Counted from the first letter of the stretch, positions 21,170-32,589 are shown. The stretch is DNA of 64,000 nucleotides from Neoceratodus forsteri (GCA_016271365.2 CM057449.1:1562482501-1562546500), one strand, 5' to 3'. The notes: a model not told the origin generated them from the sequence alone. Program-made: numbers and translations.

Positions 21170-21913
21170 GTAATAGTGGAATCATATGTGGAAGCTGCAG
21201 AAGCTTTTGTGCAGCTAAAGATACAGACACGCAGGGCCCTGTGGGCCCTGCACCAAGGGAAGAGTCAATCTGGCTATGAATCTGTGCAGCTACAAATACA
21301 TACACGAAGGGCCCAGAGGCCCTGCACCAAGGGAAAAATTCATCAGGCTGTGGAAGAGCTGGGACCTTGGGCCCTGTGCTTCCATGCAGCTACAGATACA
21401 TAGATGAAGAGCCCAGAGAATCCTGTGCCAAGGGAAGAGTCTAGCTGGCTGCAGAAGTACAGGGCCCTCTGGATGGTACAAATTAGTACGGCTATCTGGT
21501 GGGCTGCAGAAGTGCAGGTTTTTTGAGTGGCTACAGATACAGATGCACAGGACCAGCAGGCTGGGGTGGTGCCATATGGCAGTGCCATCCCCACAGCACT
21601 GGCCCATTCAGCTGGCTCACTGAACTTGCCCCCAAACTCAGCAGACTGACATGGTATCACAGCATACTACCCAATGGGCCCAAGGCTGACCTTGCACACA
21701 ATGTTTCTTCATAACTTTTTTTTGACATTCTAAACTGGTGATCTAAGATTTTTGCGGTGTATTTCTGAATAATTCTTTATTAAACAAACCCCAGAATCTG
21801 GCTAAACAGGTCACATTTACCCAGGTTCAGGTGCTTGTTTTTCAAATGCATCATTTTTAACAAACAAAATGGTGTCACTCAGGACCCAAAATCTTTACTC
21901 GTGAACTTTCAGC

Positions 21914-22468
21914 TTTCAAGAGCCCCTGATCGGGCTACCACCTCATGCTGTGAGGCGCCATGGCTGGAGGAGCCAGCCAACAGTGTGCGCCACTCCCACC
22001 CACCTAGGAGCACCTTTGACCCACTTTCAAGAGCCCCTGATCAGGCTACCATCTCATGCTGTGAGGCACCGCGGCTGGAGGAGCCAGTCGACAGAGCGTG
22101 CTACTCCTGCCCACCTAGGAACACCTTTGACCCTCTTTCAAGTGCTCCTGATTGGGCTACCACCTCACGTTGTGAGGGTCCATGGCTGGAGGAGCCAGCC
22201 GATAGTGCGTGCCACTCCCGCCTGCCTAGGAGCACCTTTTGACTTGCTTTCAAGAGCCCCTGATCGGGCTACCACCTCACGCTGTGAGGCGCTGTGGCTG
22301 GAGGAGCCAGCCGACAGTGCACGCTACTCCTGCCTGCCTAGGAGTGCCTTTGACCCATTTTCAAGAGCCCCTGATCGGGCTACCACCTCACGCTGTGAGG
22401 TGGCATGGCTGGAGGAGCCAGCCAACAGCGCGCACCACTCCTGCCCGCCTAGGAGCACCTTTGACCTG
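21914..22468 (+). repeat. 111-bp tandem array, five units
   Basis: Units begin with TTTCAAGAGCCCCTGAT at 21914, 22025, 22136, 22248 and 22359, so the period is 111 bp with one 112-bp step. Because 111 is divisible by three, two frames stay open across several units and give 37-residue peptide repeats. The variation between units looks unconstrained, so I do not treat this as a protein gene. Each unit holds a short inverted motif, CATGGCTGGAGGAGCCAGCC. Confidence 0.95.
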
Positions 22469-22469
22469 G

Positions 22470-22650
22470 TAAGCCTGCTCTCAGCATTGGGGATTTTCCT
22501 GGAACCCCGATTGGATGGCAACCCTGTTTCTCCCTTATGATTGGCTGCCGCTAAGTTGCGGCTCCATCTGGGATTGGCTGCCTGACGAATCCTCTCCTTT
22601 TAAAAAAAAGCTACTCTGGGCGCCTGCTCGCTGTACGCTTCTGGTGGAAA
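22470..22650 (+). promoter_or_regulatory. Promoter/LTR-like module, copy 1
   Basis: Just downstream of the array are two GATTGGCTGC boxes (CCAAT-type, inverted sense) and a TATA-like CCTTTTAAAAAAAAGC followed by GC-rich sequence. Tandem repeats upstream of CCAAT and TATA boxes recall a retroviral-type or gypsy-type U3 region, but no LTR ends, primer site or coding region were found. Confidence 0.4.
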
Positions 22651-23094
22651 TTTTTCAGCTAATTGTGAATGTTTACTGGGGGGAATCTTTAGACTGTCAT
22701 AATGACTGTAAACTAAACTTTCTGGGAATGCATTACTGACAAAAGTGATTAGTGCTACTGTTATTCTGGTTGCTGTGTTTTTCTTCCCTTGATCTTCCTA
22801 AACCCTGACTCAGTCTGTCTCCCTCACGCGTCACTCTATTCTCTCTCTTCCCTCACCACCCAGGGCTAGCGGCGCCGCAGTAAATTACCTTACTGTCTGG
22901 TCTCGCCCCCCCACTTACTTTGTATAACTCCTCTTGCATATACAGTATCTCCCCCTCGCCCTCCGATTTAGTCCTGCAATCTGCTTAAGCTGTTACACCC
23001 CCACCCTCTGATTAGTCCTGCAAATTGCTAAAGCTGTTTTGTCCTGATAGTAGAGCTAAAAAAACCCTACCTCTCTCTCTCTCTCTCTTTCAGC

Positions 23095-23206
23095 TTTCAA
23101 GAGCCCCTGATCAGGCTACCACCTCATGCTGTCAGGTGCTGTGGCTGGAGGAGCCAGCCGACAGAGAGCGCCATTCCCGCCCGCCCCAGGAGCGCCTTTG
23201 ACCCAG
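23095..23206 (+). repeat. Isolated sixth copy of the 111-bp unit
   Basis: A single unit, again starting TTTCAAGAGCCCCTGAT, lies about 735 bp after the last unit of the array. A CT-rich tract ending in CAG precedes it. Confidence 0.9.
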
Positions 23207-23395
23207 TAAGCTTGCTCTCAGCATCGGGGATTTTCATGGAACCCCGACTGGATGGCAACCCTGTTCTTTCCTTCCGACTGGCTGCCGCTAAGTTATGGCT
23301 CCATCTGGGATTGGCTGCCTGACGAATCCTCTCCTTTTCAAAAAAAAGCTACTCTGAACACCTGCTTGCTGTACGTTTCTGGTGGGAATTTTCTT
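23207..23395 (+). promoter_or_regulatory. Promoter/LTR-like module, copy 2
   Basis: A near copy of 22470-22650 about 735 bp downstream, with the same CCATCTGGGATTGGCTGCCT box and CTCCTTTTCAAAAAAAAGC. One TATA-like position is changed to C. Confidence 0.4.
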
Positions 23396-23999
23396 CCCAC
23401 ACCACCCACCCAGACCCTGGCCTCAATTAAATACTCTTACTGTAAGAAGCTAGGTCAACCCCTACTCTCGTATTGGTCTCAGCACACTCAGCCACACCAG
23501 TGCTTAGTCCACCCCCCTTGGATAACCCCCGCCTCTTAAAGCTGTTGCTGATCAGCCTTCTAAAACTAGTGCAACATAACACTACTAGCCTCATATAAGG
23601 TCATTGTTCTAACCACTCCGGCCATGTGGCAGCACCCCTAGCATAGGGAGGGACAATGCAGTGTTGACTGCATGGGCAGCAACTAACCATTTAGTGAAGA
23701 GATAACTTCTTTTGGCATAGGGCCCAGAGTGTTCTGTGCTTCGGCAGGCAGAGGGGGTCTTGGCCCAGTGTGTCTGCATCTGTAGCCACATAGAAGCGTA
23801 GGCCCAGGTGTGCTTCTGCAGACCCCACCCAAAAAGTCTTTGCACTTCTAGCCACACGGAAATGCAGGGCCCACAAGATTAAAGTTCAAGCGGCAAAACA
23901 AGCAGTCAGGAAGAGAAACAGAGTATGTACAGTGCAGAACAATATTAAGACCTAATGCACTGGGTAACTCTTATTTACATTGAGCAGCTAGGTACAGGA

Positions 24000-25255
24000 G
24001 AAAACTAATTTTTTGAGGAGATGACTATGGTAGCCATTTCAAAAAGCCTGTACTGTCTGAAACTGATGAAGGTCAGCTGAGATGGAGTTCCAGAGTCATG
24101 GGGCAACACAGGGGAATGCAATGTCACCGAGTTTGTTTTCATTTTAGGTATAGAGAACAAGCCATAGTTGGCAGATCTTAGGAGGGTAGGTGCAGTTAGA
24201 AGGCTGAAGGAGAGAGGCATGTGACAATGATTATTGTTTGTGGAGGAAGATGAAAATAACACCACACGGGGTGAGAGCATGAAGGTATGCAGGAGGAAGC
24301 CACCCAGGTTTGGAATACAACGTACAGAGTTGGACAAGGTGATTTGTGGCAAGAACCAAATGGCAAACATTGTACATCACATCCCCTTCTGTAAGGTGGT
24401 TTTGGCTGAGGCCAAGAAGACAGCAACCCCATATAATAGTTTAGGGAGTAGTATGCCCATACAGTGACTAAGCGGGCTTTTGGGGTGAGACTATGATTGA
24501 CCCTATATGAAAGCCCCAGTAGGGAATTTCCTGATTTGCATATGTTCATGACATGCAGGGGGAAGTCCAAAGACTGATCCAGTGCTACCCCTGTATAATT
24601 AAATGAGGATCCTGATGCTCACTGGGTTCTGTCACTGCACAGGAAAGACAGAGGGAATGGGCACATTTTTAACCTTGGGATCAAGTGAAAAACCATTGAC
24701 TAGGTTTTTGAAGTGTTCAGGTGGATCCTATTAGCAGAAAGCCAATTTTTGTACCTCCTGGAGGTCAGATGACAAACCATTATTATTGTCAGCTATGCTG
24801 TCTGAGCTTAGGAAGAGGACAAGGTCATCTAACCAGAGAATTGGTGTGCTATACGAATGAAAATGATGAATGTCATTTATATGAAGCGAGAAAAGGTGAG
24901 GCCCTAAAATGGAGCCCTATGGCACACTGATCAAGGTAGGAGCAGAATCTGAGAAGGAGGTCCCCAGTTTGACTCGTTGATACTTGCTTTTGAAATAGTT
25001 TTTGAACCAGGGTAGCTCTGAGGAGGACACTCCCAGATTACCAAGCTTGGGGCACTGTAAGTGGTGATCATTGAGGCTGAAGACATTAGTGAGGTCTATA
25101 AAGACAAAGCCAGTGAAGCTGACATTGTCCATAGCACCAGCAATGTTCAAAGTGAGGGATAGGAGGGCAGTGGTAGTGCTATGACCTGTACGGAACCCAT
25201 GCTGTGCGGGGTCTATTGTTGTAAGATACTCACTAAATTGGTATTTGTACATCTC
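24000..25255 (-). pseudogene. L2-like LINE reverse transcriptase fragment
   Basis: The minus strand encodes an RT N-terminal block (AQHGFRTGHSTTTALLSL, then VFIDLTNVFSLNDHH, near 25110-25190). Further along are the C-terminal pieces typical of L2-like ORF2 (VNHSLTPKARLVTVWA; IPKMKTNSVTLHSPVLPHDS). The catalytic DD box between them was not found, and several frameshifts are needed. It is truncated at the 5' side near 25255. Confidence 0.75.
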
Positions 25256-25689
25256 CTCCTCTATTCCATTTTATTTACACTGGGGTTTTAAATAAGGCAT
25301 GGAGCTTCTTCTGTCTTACCTCCCTCCACTTCTTTAGCACCATCTTTCACTACTATATGTGATTACACTATCCCCTATTCTCTCAACTCAAGCTCTAAGG
25401 GAAAACTTGCTTTATCTAAAAGAGTAAAATAAAAGTTGCCCAGGAACTGTCCTCTGCTTCAGTGGTATTTCAAAACACCTGTCATTCACGCAGTATTCAG
25501 CATTCTAATCCTTGTGGGAGGGATGAAAGGTTTTTATAGGTCTGCCAATTTATTTTATATTCATAATATCATATCAAGATCAAGAAGGGCAAATGAGACG
25601 CATACAGCACAGTACAGTTCTTGAAAATGTATATTCTGATATATTTATTTCCATATTATTGTATTATTTGATACTTTGTACTTTATATC
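25256..25689. other. No gene recognised
   Basis: AT-rich spacer between the L2-like fragment and the DIRS element; no feature identified. Confidence 0.4.
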
Positions 25690-25699
25690 TGATCTTATC

Positions 25700-25885
25700 T
25701 GTGTCAGTCTTCACCATTCATTACTACTGGGTACTGCGCTGGAGCCAGGACCCTGCGGGAGACTTTTTTTTCATGGGAGGAGCAGACGTAGGGCTGGCGC
25801 TGCTCTAGAGGCCGACGTTCTACGTGGCGCTCGAGGGTTGGCAGTTAGCCAATGTCGACTCTGCCCCAGCCCCAGTTCTTTCTCT
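25700..25885 (+). repeat. DIRS left inverted terminal repeat
   Basis: It contains TTCACCATTCATTACTACTG, GAGCCAGGACCC and GGCCGACGTTCTACGTGGCG, all recurring inverted at 29825-30043. It is GC-rich with retained CpGs. Confidence 0.9.
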
Positions 25886-26069
25886 CCCACCATCGAGTGT
25901 GGATCCTGTGTGAGATTGTGACTGTAAATTGCTGCCTAGTCCATCATGCTTGACCTGTTTCTTTGCCTCGGTTCTGCTCGCCTACTCGATGTCGCTTTGA
26001 AATAGCGGTAAGATCTTTCCTTTTTATAAGCGGTGTTGAGTACTGTGTTTTATTTACTTTTCTGTTCGG

Positions 26070-28800
26070 TCATGTCTTACCCGGGGGGCAAGAAGACGTC
26101 GAAGAAAGGGGGGACCCCTTACGCCGGTGCCCCTGTGGCCACCTTTGTTCTGTAACGGACCAGCATGACCGCTGCCTTTCTTGCCTCGGCCCTGAACATG
26201 ATAAGGATAACTGTGATATTTGTTTCTCCATGGACCACCGTGTGATTTAAAAATGTGCATTGAAGGTCGGACGTGCGCCGCCGACTTTTGGATGTCGACT
26301 GCCCAGTCACCGGGACAAGGCCAGAATTCTCACCCCTTCCTCCGGGTCCACTCCCAGTCCTATATGGCCCATGGAGGAGGGAACCCCTGCCTCTTCTAGC
26401 CTTGCTGGGGCAGGGATTTCTTCTGTGGTGCAGGAGGCCCAGGCAGGCTCCCTTGGGAGTCAGTCGGGAGGCACCGCATTGGCAGTCGCAACTTCGGTGG
26501 TGAAGGCTCCCTCGGTGTCGTGTTCCGGGTCCTTTGGGACCAGGCCAGTACTGTCCTCAGTGCCATCTCGTGGTGTCGTTCTTGGTCCCGGTGCCACTTG
26601 CGGCACTGTGGGCTTGGAGTGTGGTGCCATGGTCAGTGTTGGGCCTGCTATCAGTACCACCTTAGTCTCTGATGCTGTTCGCGGCATCGGGATTCTCAGC
26701 GTTATTGGGTTAGGTAGTTTGGAGGTTTTTGGGCCTGGTTCTGGTTCCGGTGCCATGCACGTTGCTGGGGCAGGAGGCAGCACTGTCCCTGTTCTCAGTG
26801 CCGCTCGCAGTGCCATGGATGGGGTCGGCACAGCGGTCGGGGTCAATTCTGTCTTTGGCACCACGAGCAGTGCTGGAGTGTTGTGTGGCACCATGTTGGG
26901 AGCCATGTCTGGCCTCAGTGCTGCTCACGGAGCCGGGGTGGGTAGCAGAGTTGAGCGTGGTGCCGCATTGGGTTTCAAGCTTTGCAGTGCCGGGGGGAGT
27001 GCAGAACCATGCTGGGGGTCACACCCAACTCTGGGGCCATTCACGGCACCGGGGTGGGTGTTGGCGCCAGGCATGGGACAGTGCTTCCTTCTGGTCACGT
27101 TGGAAGCGTCAAATCCCAGGGTGCCCGACCTCAGGGTCTGGGTACTGAAGGGGTCCGTGGGGTTGTTTGGCATTGGACCTTGGAGCCTGACTCTTCAGAG
27201 GTAGATTCTGGGTCTCATCCAGACTGGCTCCCGGGTTCTTCGGAGTCTTTGGACCCCTCTGTCTCCAGCACCACGGCCCCCACTCATCCTCCCTCTGGGA
27301 CTCAGCTTTTGTTGGTGGACCTCAGGGTCAGGGGATCTGACCAGCCAGCAGTGGTCCCTGTGACTACTGCTGTACAGCCTGGGGTCACTAGCATGACTGT
27401 TTCCACAGTTGGGGTACCCCCCTCCTTGGTGTGTTTAGACAGCCCAAGTTTGGGGCAGCCCAGGGCGCATCAGGAGGGGAAGGGTGCGGTTCCTTGGGTG
27501 GACTCCTCGGAGACTGCCCGGAGGTGCCAGCTACCTAGGTTGATGGCTAAAGGATGAGGTCCCTCTTTGAATCCAAAGGGTTGAGAGGTAGAGGTGTGGC
27601 GCAACGAGCCCTTCCTAGAGCCCAGCTGGGTTTTGGTAGGAGCCGAAGCGCAGGCCCTTGCTTTCCCTAGAGGAGTCCCCGAGGGGGACTCTTACTTCTG
27701 AGGTCAGGGGCCGTCCTTCTGGACTCACACAGTCATGGTTACCTCACGGGGGGATTTCTTCCTTTGGGCACAGCTCTGACCATTCCGACCTGGTTGAATG
27801 GCTGTTAGCTGCAGCAGCCTTTGGGTCCCCCTCCTTGCGAAGGGTTTCCTGTTGGCCCCCTTGTCCTGACAGAGACCATTCTCCTGTTGCCAGGAGCCTG
27901 TCCCTCGAGCCTCTGTCTCCATTCCTGGTGGTCCCAGGTATTCCTGGTCCTCACGGACCTCTTACCTGGTAACAGTTCAGAGGTTCGGCTGCACATTTTC
28001 CCACCTACCTCCATGCCTTGGACCAGAAGGTGTTTCACCACGCTCCCGTGCAGCCAGACCCTGAACCTGGGAGCTCATCTTCCTTCTCTTTTCCCTCTAC
28101 TGAGGGAGAGGAACCTTCTGTCCACATCTCCCCAACATCTGATCTGTCCTCATATCAGTGCTTCCTTGTGAGGATGCTGGATAAGCTTCACCTGACCCCG
28201 GTCCCAATCAGCAGTCCCGAGCATGTGACGCATGCCTTTTTAGGTGAATACAGTGCAGCCCACCTGGTGGCTCCTGCCTGGCCTATTCCTTTTCAGGAGG
28301 CGTCATATCGGCTCTGGCTATGTCCCTTTTCCACAGTACCAGCCCCAAGGGACCTATGCCAGCAGTATTGCACTCCCCCTGGGTCTCTAGGTTCTCTGCC
28401 TCATCCCCCTTCAGGATTGACCTACCTCGGGGCCTCACACCCCTTACCATGACCACCCTCCGGATTCAGACTCTGCAGATTTCGACTTCTGGGGAAGACG
28501 AGTGTTCTACTCGGTATGGATCTCTCTGTCAATTTCAGCACATCAGGCCCACTATGCAGCCTATGACAGGTTCTTGTGGTCCAGGCTAGGACAACTCCTA
28601 GCATCGATGCCTGATTCAGAGGAAACCAGGCAAGCCATTGCCCTCTCTGCGCAGGGTCTGGAGCTAGCAAGGCACCAAGCAAGGGCATCTTACGATGCCA
28701 ATGAGGTAGCTTCCAGAGTGGTTGGGACAGCGATCTGCTTCCAGCGGATGGCATGGCTTCACCTAAATCCAGTTTGTCACCCCTGGCCCGGCATAGGGTG
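26070..28800 (+). pseudogene. DIRS ORF1 (gag-like), frameshifted
   Basis: This is the presumed structural protein gene of the DIRS element. After an early MSYPGGKKTSKKGG stretch, a cysteine/histidine block at about 26118-26250 contains CPCGHLC, then DQHDRCLSCLG and NCDIC, as in DIRS ORF1 proteins. The middle is low-complexity and rich in Gly, Ser, Val and Thr codons. A C-terminal part near 28520-28770 contains LSAQGLELARHQARASYDAN and ICFQRMAWL, which fits the conserved ORF1 C-terminus (ASYDA...TASR...RRLAWL). Frame changes between these parts show it is broken. The function of the family's ORF1 in particle formation is inferred. Confidence 0.7.
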
Positions 28801-29014
28801 ATTTACTCCACCTACCAGAGAATCCATCCCTTCTCCCGATGGGTGGGATGGCAGCCCTCGGGGCACCTTCCTTCCCCCACTGTAGGATTCCCTTATCACC
28901 CAGACCAGTCTCAGACCTCTCCAGGCCTGTAAGGGTTCTCTCCTGCAGTGTCTCACCCACTGCGGGCTAAGGGCTTAGTCCCTTAGGGTGCTTCAGGGCC
29001 CCCCTCTTGGGGGG

Positions 29015-29130
29015 GCTCGGTACTCACTCAATAGTGATGAATGGTGATGACTGACACAGATAAGATATGAAAATTATGTACCTACCTTAATTGTTGATCT
29101 TTCTGTGTATCTTCACCATTCATCACTAAA
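29015..29130 (+). repeat. DIRS internal complementary region
   Basis: It holds AGTGATGAATGGTGATGACT with CACAGATAAGAT (complement of the left outer end) directly joined to ATGAAAATTATGTACCTACC (complement of the right outer end). In DIRS elements this region templates completion of the termini. Confidence 0.85.
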
Positions 29131-29824
29131 TCCCACCTTCCTTCCCCATGGGGCCTCAGTCTCTGGACTTCTCCCCTCCCCTGTGTGTCTTTCCTTTCCT
29201 CACTCTCCTCTACCTTGGGTGTAAGGTGGAGAGGACTGTGGAGACACACAGGGGTGACTTCTTTGAGCTTATAGAGGTTGGAGGGGACCTCTCCTATTCT
29301 CCCTTCTTAGGGAGTCTCAGAATGAGGGGGCATCCTCTTTTCTCCCCCACTTCTCAATTTTATTATATGTGGGCCCAAAAATTGACCCCACATATTTTCC
29401 CCCCAGCCTTTGGCTGCTAAAAATTTTATACCCCCCCCTCTTTTGGGCTGGAGGGGGAGAGTTGAGACACACCCTCAGCCTGCACTTCTTAGTGGTTGGT
29501 CATCAGACCTAAGCTGCTTCAAATTCTGTCCTGCAGCTGAACTCTTAGTCCAGATCTGGACTTATCCCTAAAAAGCCTTATGTGCGACTCCACTTCTGAG
29601 GGTATGTGACTCTCCTCCCCCCCAATTTTTCCTTCTCTTATTCCTTCTCTTCTTCTCCTTCCAGAGATTGGGGCCCCCTTTCCCCAATTTCCTTTTTAAG
29701 TCTCCTTCTCTTTGTCGCCTTAGTCACATATGTCTCCTTTTGGTTTGTCCTTCTTTTTCTTTTATCTATCCCTTAGGCTGTCTTGCCTCAACTCACCCTC
29801 CCTTCTGTACACTCTCAGGCATGT

Positions 29825-30043
29825 GTCAGAACTGGGGCTGGGGCAGAATCAACAACAGCTAACTGCCAACCCTCTAGCGCCATGTGGAACGTCGGCCTCG
29901 AGGGCGGCGCCGGCCCTACGTCACCTCCGCCCATAAAAAAAAAAAGTCTCCCGCGGGGTCCTGGCTCCAGTGCAGTACCCAATAGTAATGAATGGTGAAG
30001 CTACACAGAAAGATCAACAATTACGGTAGGTACGTAATTTTCA
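29825..30043 (-). repeat. DIRS right inverted terminal repeat
   Basis: Inverse of the left repeat, plus an outer extension (GATCAACAATTACGGTAGGT) that is not present at the left end but is mirrored in the internal complementary region. A ten-base-plus A-run lies at about 29934-29945. Confidence 0.9.
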
Positions 30044-31560
30044 TTTCTCTTCTCCTCTTTTCCTCCTCCATCCAAGATGCATCTGGAAACAAGCTGATAG
30101 CATGCTCAATATGACTTTCCTGGTAAAATGTTTGAAATAAATAAAAAAATGGGCAAACAGAGGCTTCAAGGTTGTATAGATATGCAGTAGGTAAAGGGAG
30201 AATTTTTGATTCAGTCTATAATAATGTTACCAGGTGCACACACACTCACCCACCCTATCATCTAACTGCTGTATGTGTGTATGTCTCAGTCTGCCTGCCT
30301 GTCTGTCTGTCTGTCTGTCTGCCTGCCTACCTACCTACTGTATCTATCTATTTATATTGCCAGCTATCTCCAGGGCATCAAGGATTATTTGTTCTACAAC
30401 AGTAAAAAGAGGGATGACTCTGAGATTCTGAGGAGCCAGAGTCCCCTGTCCATTAATATTCTAATCATATGTAACCTTCTGGGGGAAAGAAAGCCAGACC
30501 AAACAAGCTTTTGAGGGAGAAAACCATTCAGGTCACAGTTGCTCAAACTACTGTAAGTGCTCATTCATCAAGCCATAACCTTAACATGCTAGAATTTTCT
30601 AATTATAACAGCAAAGTTAAAAGTTGAGTTCTCATTGCAGCACTGCACAGTTCAACAAAGGCAACAGACATACCTGCGACTGGATGGGAACTGTTATAAA
30701 TCAAGAGTGTTTCCTTTCCTGGTTTTTTAATAATTTATATATTACAATGTGTAATATTTGTGTACTTGAAACTAATTTCTGCAAAAGCTACTCAGTCCCA
30801 GTACAGCACTGGGCTGTAGACACCATCTGGCTGGCAGAGTCTGCCTGTGTCCCCTGATTAAATATCTCCGTTTTCTTCCACTGCAATGCCTGCCAGGTGA
30901 GCTGCCAAGTGCTGTAAAGGCAGAGAAACACGGGGGGCCTGGTGGGGTCAGTTCTAATAAGCCAGCGTGTGAATACTAATCAGTGGTGGGGAAGCAGAGG
31001 TCACCTCGGCCTGCCTGTTAGCAGGTAGCTGTGTGCTGTGCGGCAGATGGTAGGCATTATCATCTCTCTACAAAGGCTTAGCATGGAAGCCAGCACCAGT
31101 GCCGAATGATAGGGTGATTGGGATTCCGTGCGAGACACCAGCAGATGTGAGGTTTGCCAGCATCCCTGTGTAAACAATATGCTGCTGGATTTTTCGTTCT
31201 CTTCTTTTTTTTTTAAAGTGTGTACAAACATGAAGTTGATCTCATTTGCAGAAAGACAACATTCCTTTTATTTAACCCACTCAGTTTCATCAAGTTTCTT
31301 GCAGATCTTTCCACCCTGAAGAGGTGATGGAGGGGGGCACATGACTCACTGTCAAGGGATATAACCCCTGTTTGAAAGCTAGCTACTTAAGGCATGTAGT
31401 TCTCAATCTAACCAGTGCAGCAGGGATTTGAACTTCATTGACCCTCAGGTACAGAGGGCCGGGCATCATAAAGTCAGAATACACAAACAAAAACAAATTT
31501 GCCAGCAATGCTTTCCTGCTGCCTAAATACATATCCATAAAATTGGAACTCTCAAGCTTC
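30044..31560. other. No gene recognised
   Basis: Mostly unique non-coding DNA. A possible LINE-like tail (TTGAAATAAATAAAAAAATG) lies near 30130-30150. A tetranucleotide run is listed separately. Confidence 0.4.
30285..30352 (+). repeat. TGTC/TGCC/TACC microsatellite
   Basis: A TGCC run grades into TGTC, back to TGCC, then TACC and TATC-type units. Confidence 0.9.
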
Positions 31561-31570
31561 AGCCTCCCTG

Positions 31571-31632
31571 ACACACAGACACACAGACACACACACACAC
31601 ACACACACACACATGCACGCACACACATACAC
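31571..31632 (+). repeat. (CA)n microsatellite
   Basis: An interrupted then pure CA run, complementary to the GT run 80 bp downstream. Confidence 0.95.
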
Positions 31633-31703
31633 CTTGGAGAAAATATAGAAAAAGTTACAGTATCTCTGACTGTAAACACAGGGGTTAAGAGCTTGGCTGT
31701 TCA

Positions 31704-31708
<5 letters not shown>

Positions 31709-31752
<44 letters not shown>
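31709..31752 (+). repeat. (GT)n microsatellite
   Basis: An uninterrupted GT run of about 22 units. With 31571-31632 it forms a potential hairpin. Confidence 0.95.
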
Positions 31753-31757
<5 letters not shown>

Positions 31758-32560
31758 GAATTCCAAGTCCTGTGAAAAGCAGGCTAGACTCATGAAGTCC
31801 TAACTGGCTATCATTTCTAAGACCTGTTCGAATAAAGAAGAAAAAAAACTCTCATTCAAGCCAAACATCAGAAATCCCTTGCTCGCTGGTCTAATTAATT
31901 TCCTGAACCTCTGGGCCTGATCTATGGATGGGGCAGGCACACTGAACTGTATGTGTGATTCCACCCTTCCCCCCAGTGTTACCCTGTGAGCACAGCTCTT
32001 GAGATCTTGAGATGCAAGTGCTTTCCTTTATCCCTGTCTGCTGCAGCTCCTTGATGTGCTGGGGAGGCACAAGGGGGAGCAGGATGAACAACAGGTTTTA
32101 AATCAAATACCTGGATCTGCTGGCAAATGGCTCCTCTGCTCTGTGGTTGAGCAGCAGATTGTGGGACAAGGCCATTGGTATAGCACTGCCATATAGTGAT
32201 TACGAACCTGGAATTTCTTTTGCATTCATTTATGCTCGAGGTCCCCTTCCAGTCCTCCATTTGGTGGAGGAGGGTTGGAGCATTGCATGTTGGACCACAA
32301 GGGGACACTGACTGACAGCTGCTAAATGATATGGCAGGGAGGTAATGGCCAGTTATGCCAGGAACCCCCCCTCCCCCAGTACCCTCTGGCATGTCCGTGG
32401 GCATCCCATGGAGCATTGCCTCCCAGCCAACTGCCCGGGGAGTTTGCTGTCTGAGCAGGACTGAACTAGAAACATAGAAACATAGAAGGGTGTCCTTTGC
32501 CTTCCCCTGGTTCTCCTCCCCGACGAACTCTGCATCGTCGGGTGAGGTCTTGATCAAAGT
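31753..32560. other. No gene recognised; short CR1 tail piece
   Basis: Non-coding. At about 32468-32488 the string GAAACATAGAAACATAGAA is the octamer tail of the CR1-like family in reverse, suggesting a tiny or boundary fragment just upstream of the plus-strand copy. Confidence 0.4.
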
Positions 32561-32589
32561 CTCACAGCTCACAGGAGCATAGTTCCCCT

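Larger units (their letters stand above)
21170..23885. mobile_element. Composite with inverted subterminal repeats
   Basis: The left flank (21170-21560) carries about four imperfect units containing GGGCCCTG, CTTCCATG and GCTACAGATACA. The right flank (23690-23880) carries the same motifs inverted, reading on the minus strand CTTCTATGTGGCTACAGATG and CTCTGGGCCCTATGCC. Between them sit the 111-bp array and two promoter-like modules. The inverted flanks suggest one mobile unit, but no exact outer termini or target duplication were found. Confidence 0.45.
25690..30043 (+). mobile_element. Non-autonomous DIRS element (ORF1 only)
   Basis: Inverted terminal repeats at 25700-25885 and 29825-30043 flank an ORF1 region. 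An internal complementary region at 29015-29130 joins sequences complementary to both outer ends. That arrangement is specific to DIRS-type retrotransposons, which replicate through a circular intermediate and integrate with a tyrosine recombinase. Reverse transcriptase, RNase H and recombinase are all missing: the sequence passes from the end of ORF1 (about 28800) into the internal complementary region within about 200 bp. This copy could only have moved with proteins supplied in trans, or the loss came after insertion. Confidence 0.85.

Noticed and set aside
21914..22468. CRISPR-like array
   Set aside because: Units are contiguous without unique spacers, 111 bp long, and the context is a vertebrate genome.
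21835..22540. Open frames of 135 and 196 codons as a repetitive protein gene
   Set aside because: The period of 111 bp keeps several frames open automatically; two overlapping frames are equally good and the residues carry no known motif.
22470..23395. A complete LTR retrotransposon with two LTRs
   Set aside because: The two modules are only about 735 bp apart, with no primer-binding site, polypurine tract or gag/pol sequence between them.
26260..27204. A 314-codon host gene
   Set aside because: It lies between DIRS termini and its low-complexity composition, together with the flanking ORF1 blocks, places it in the retrotransposon.
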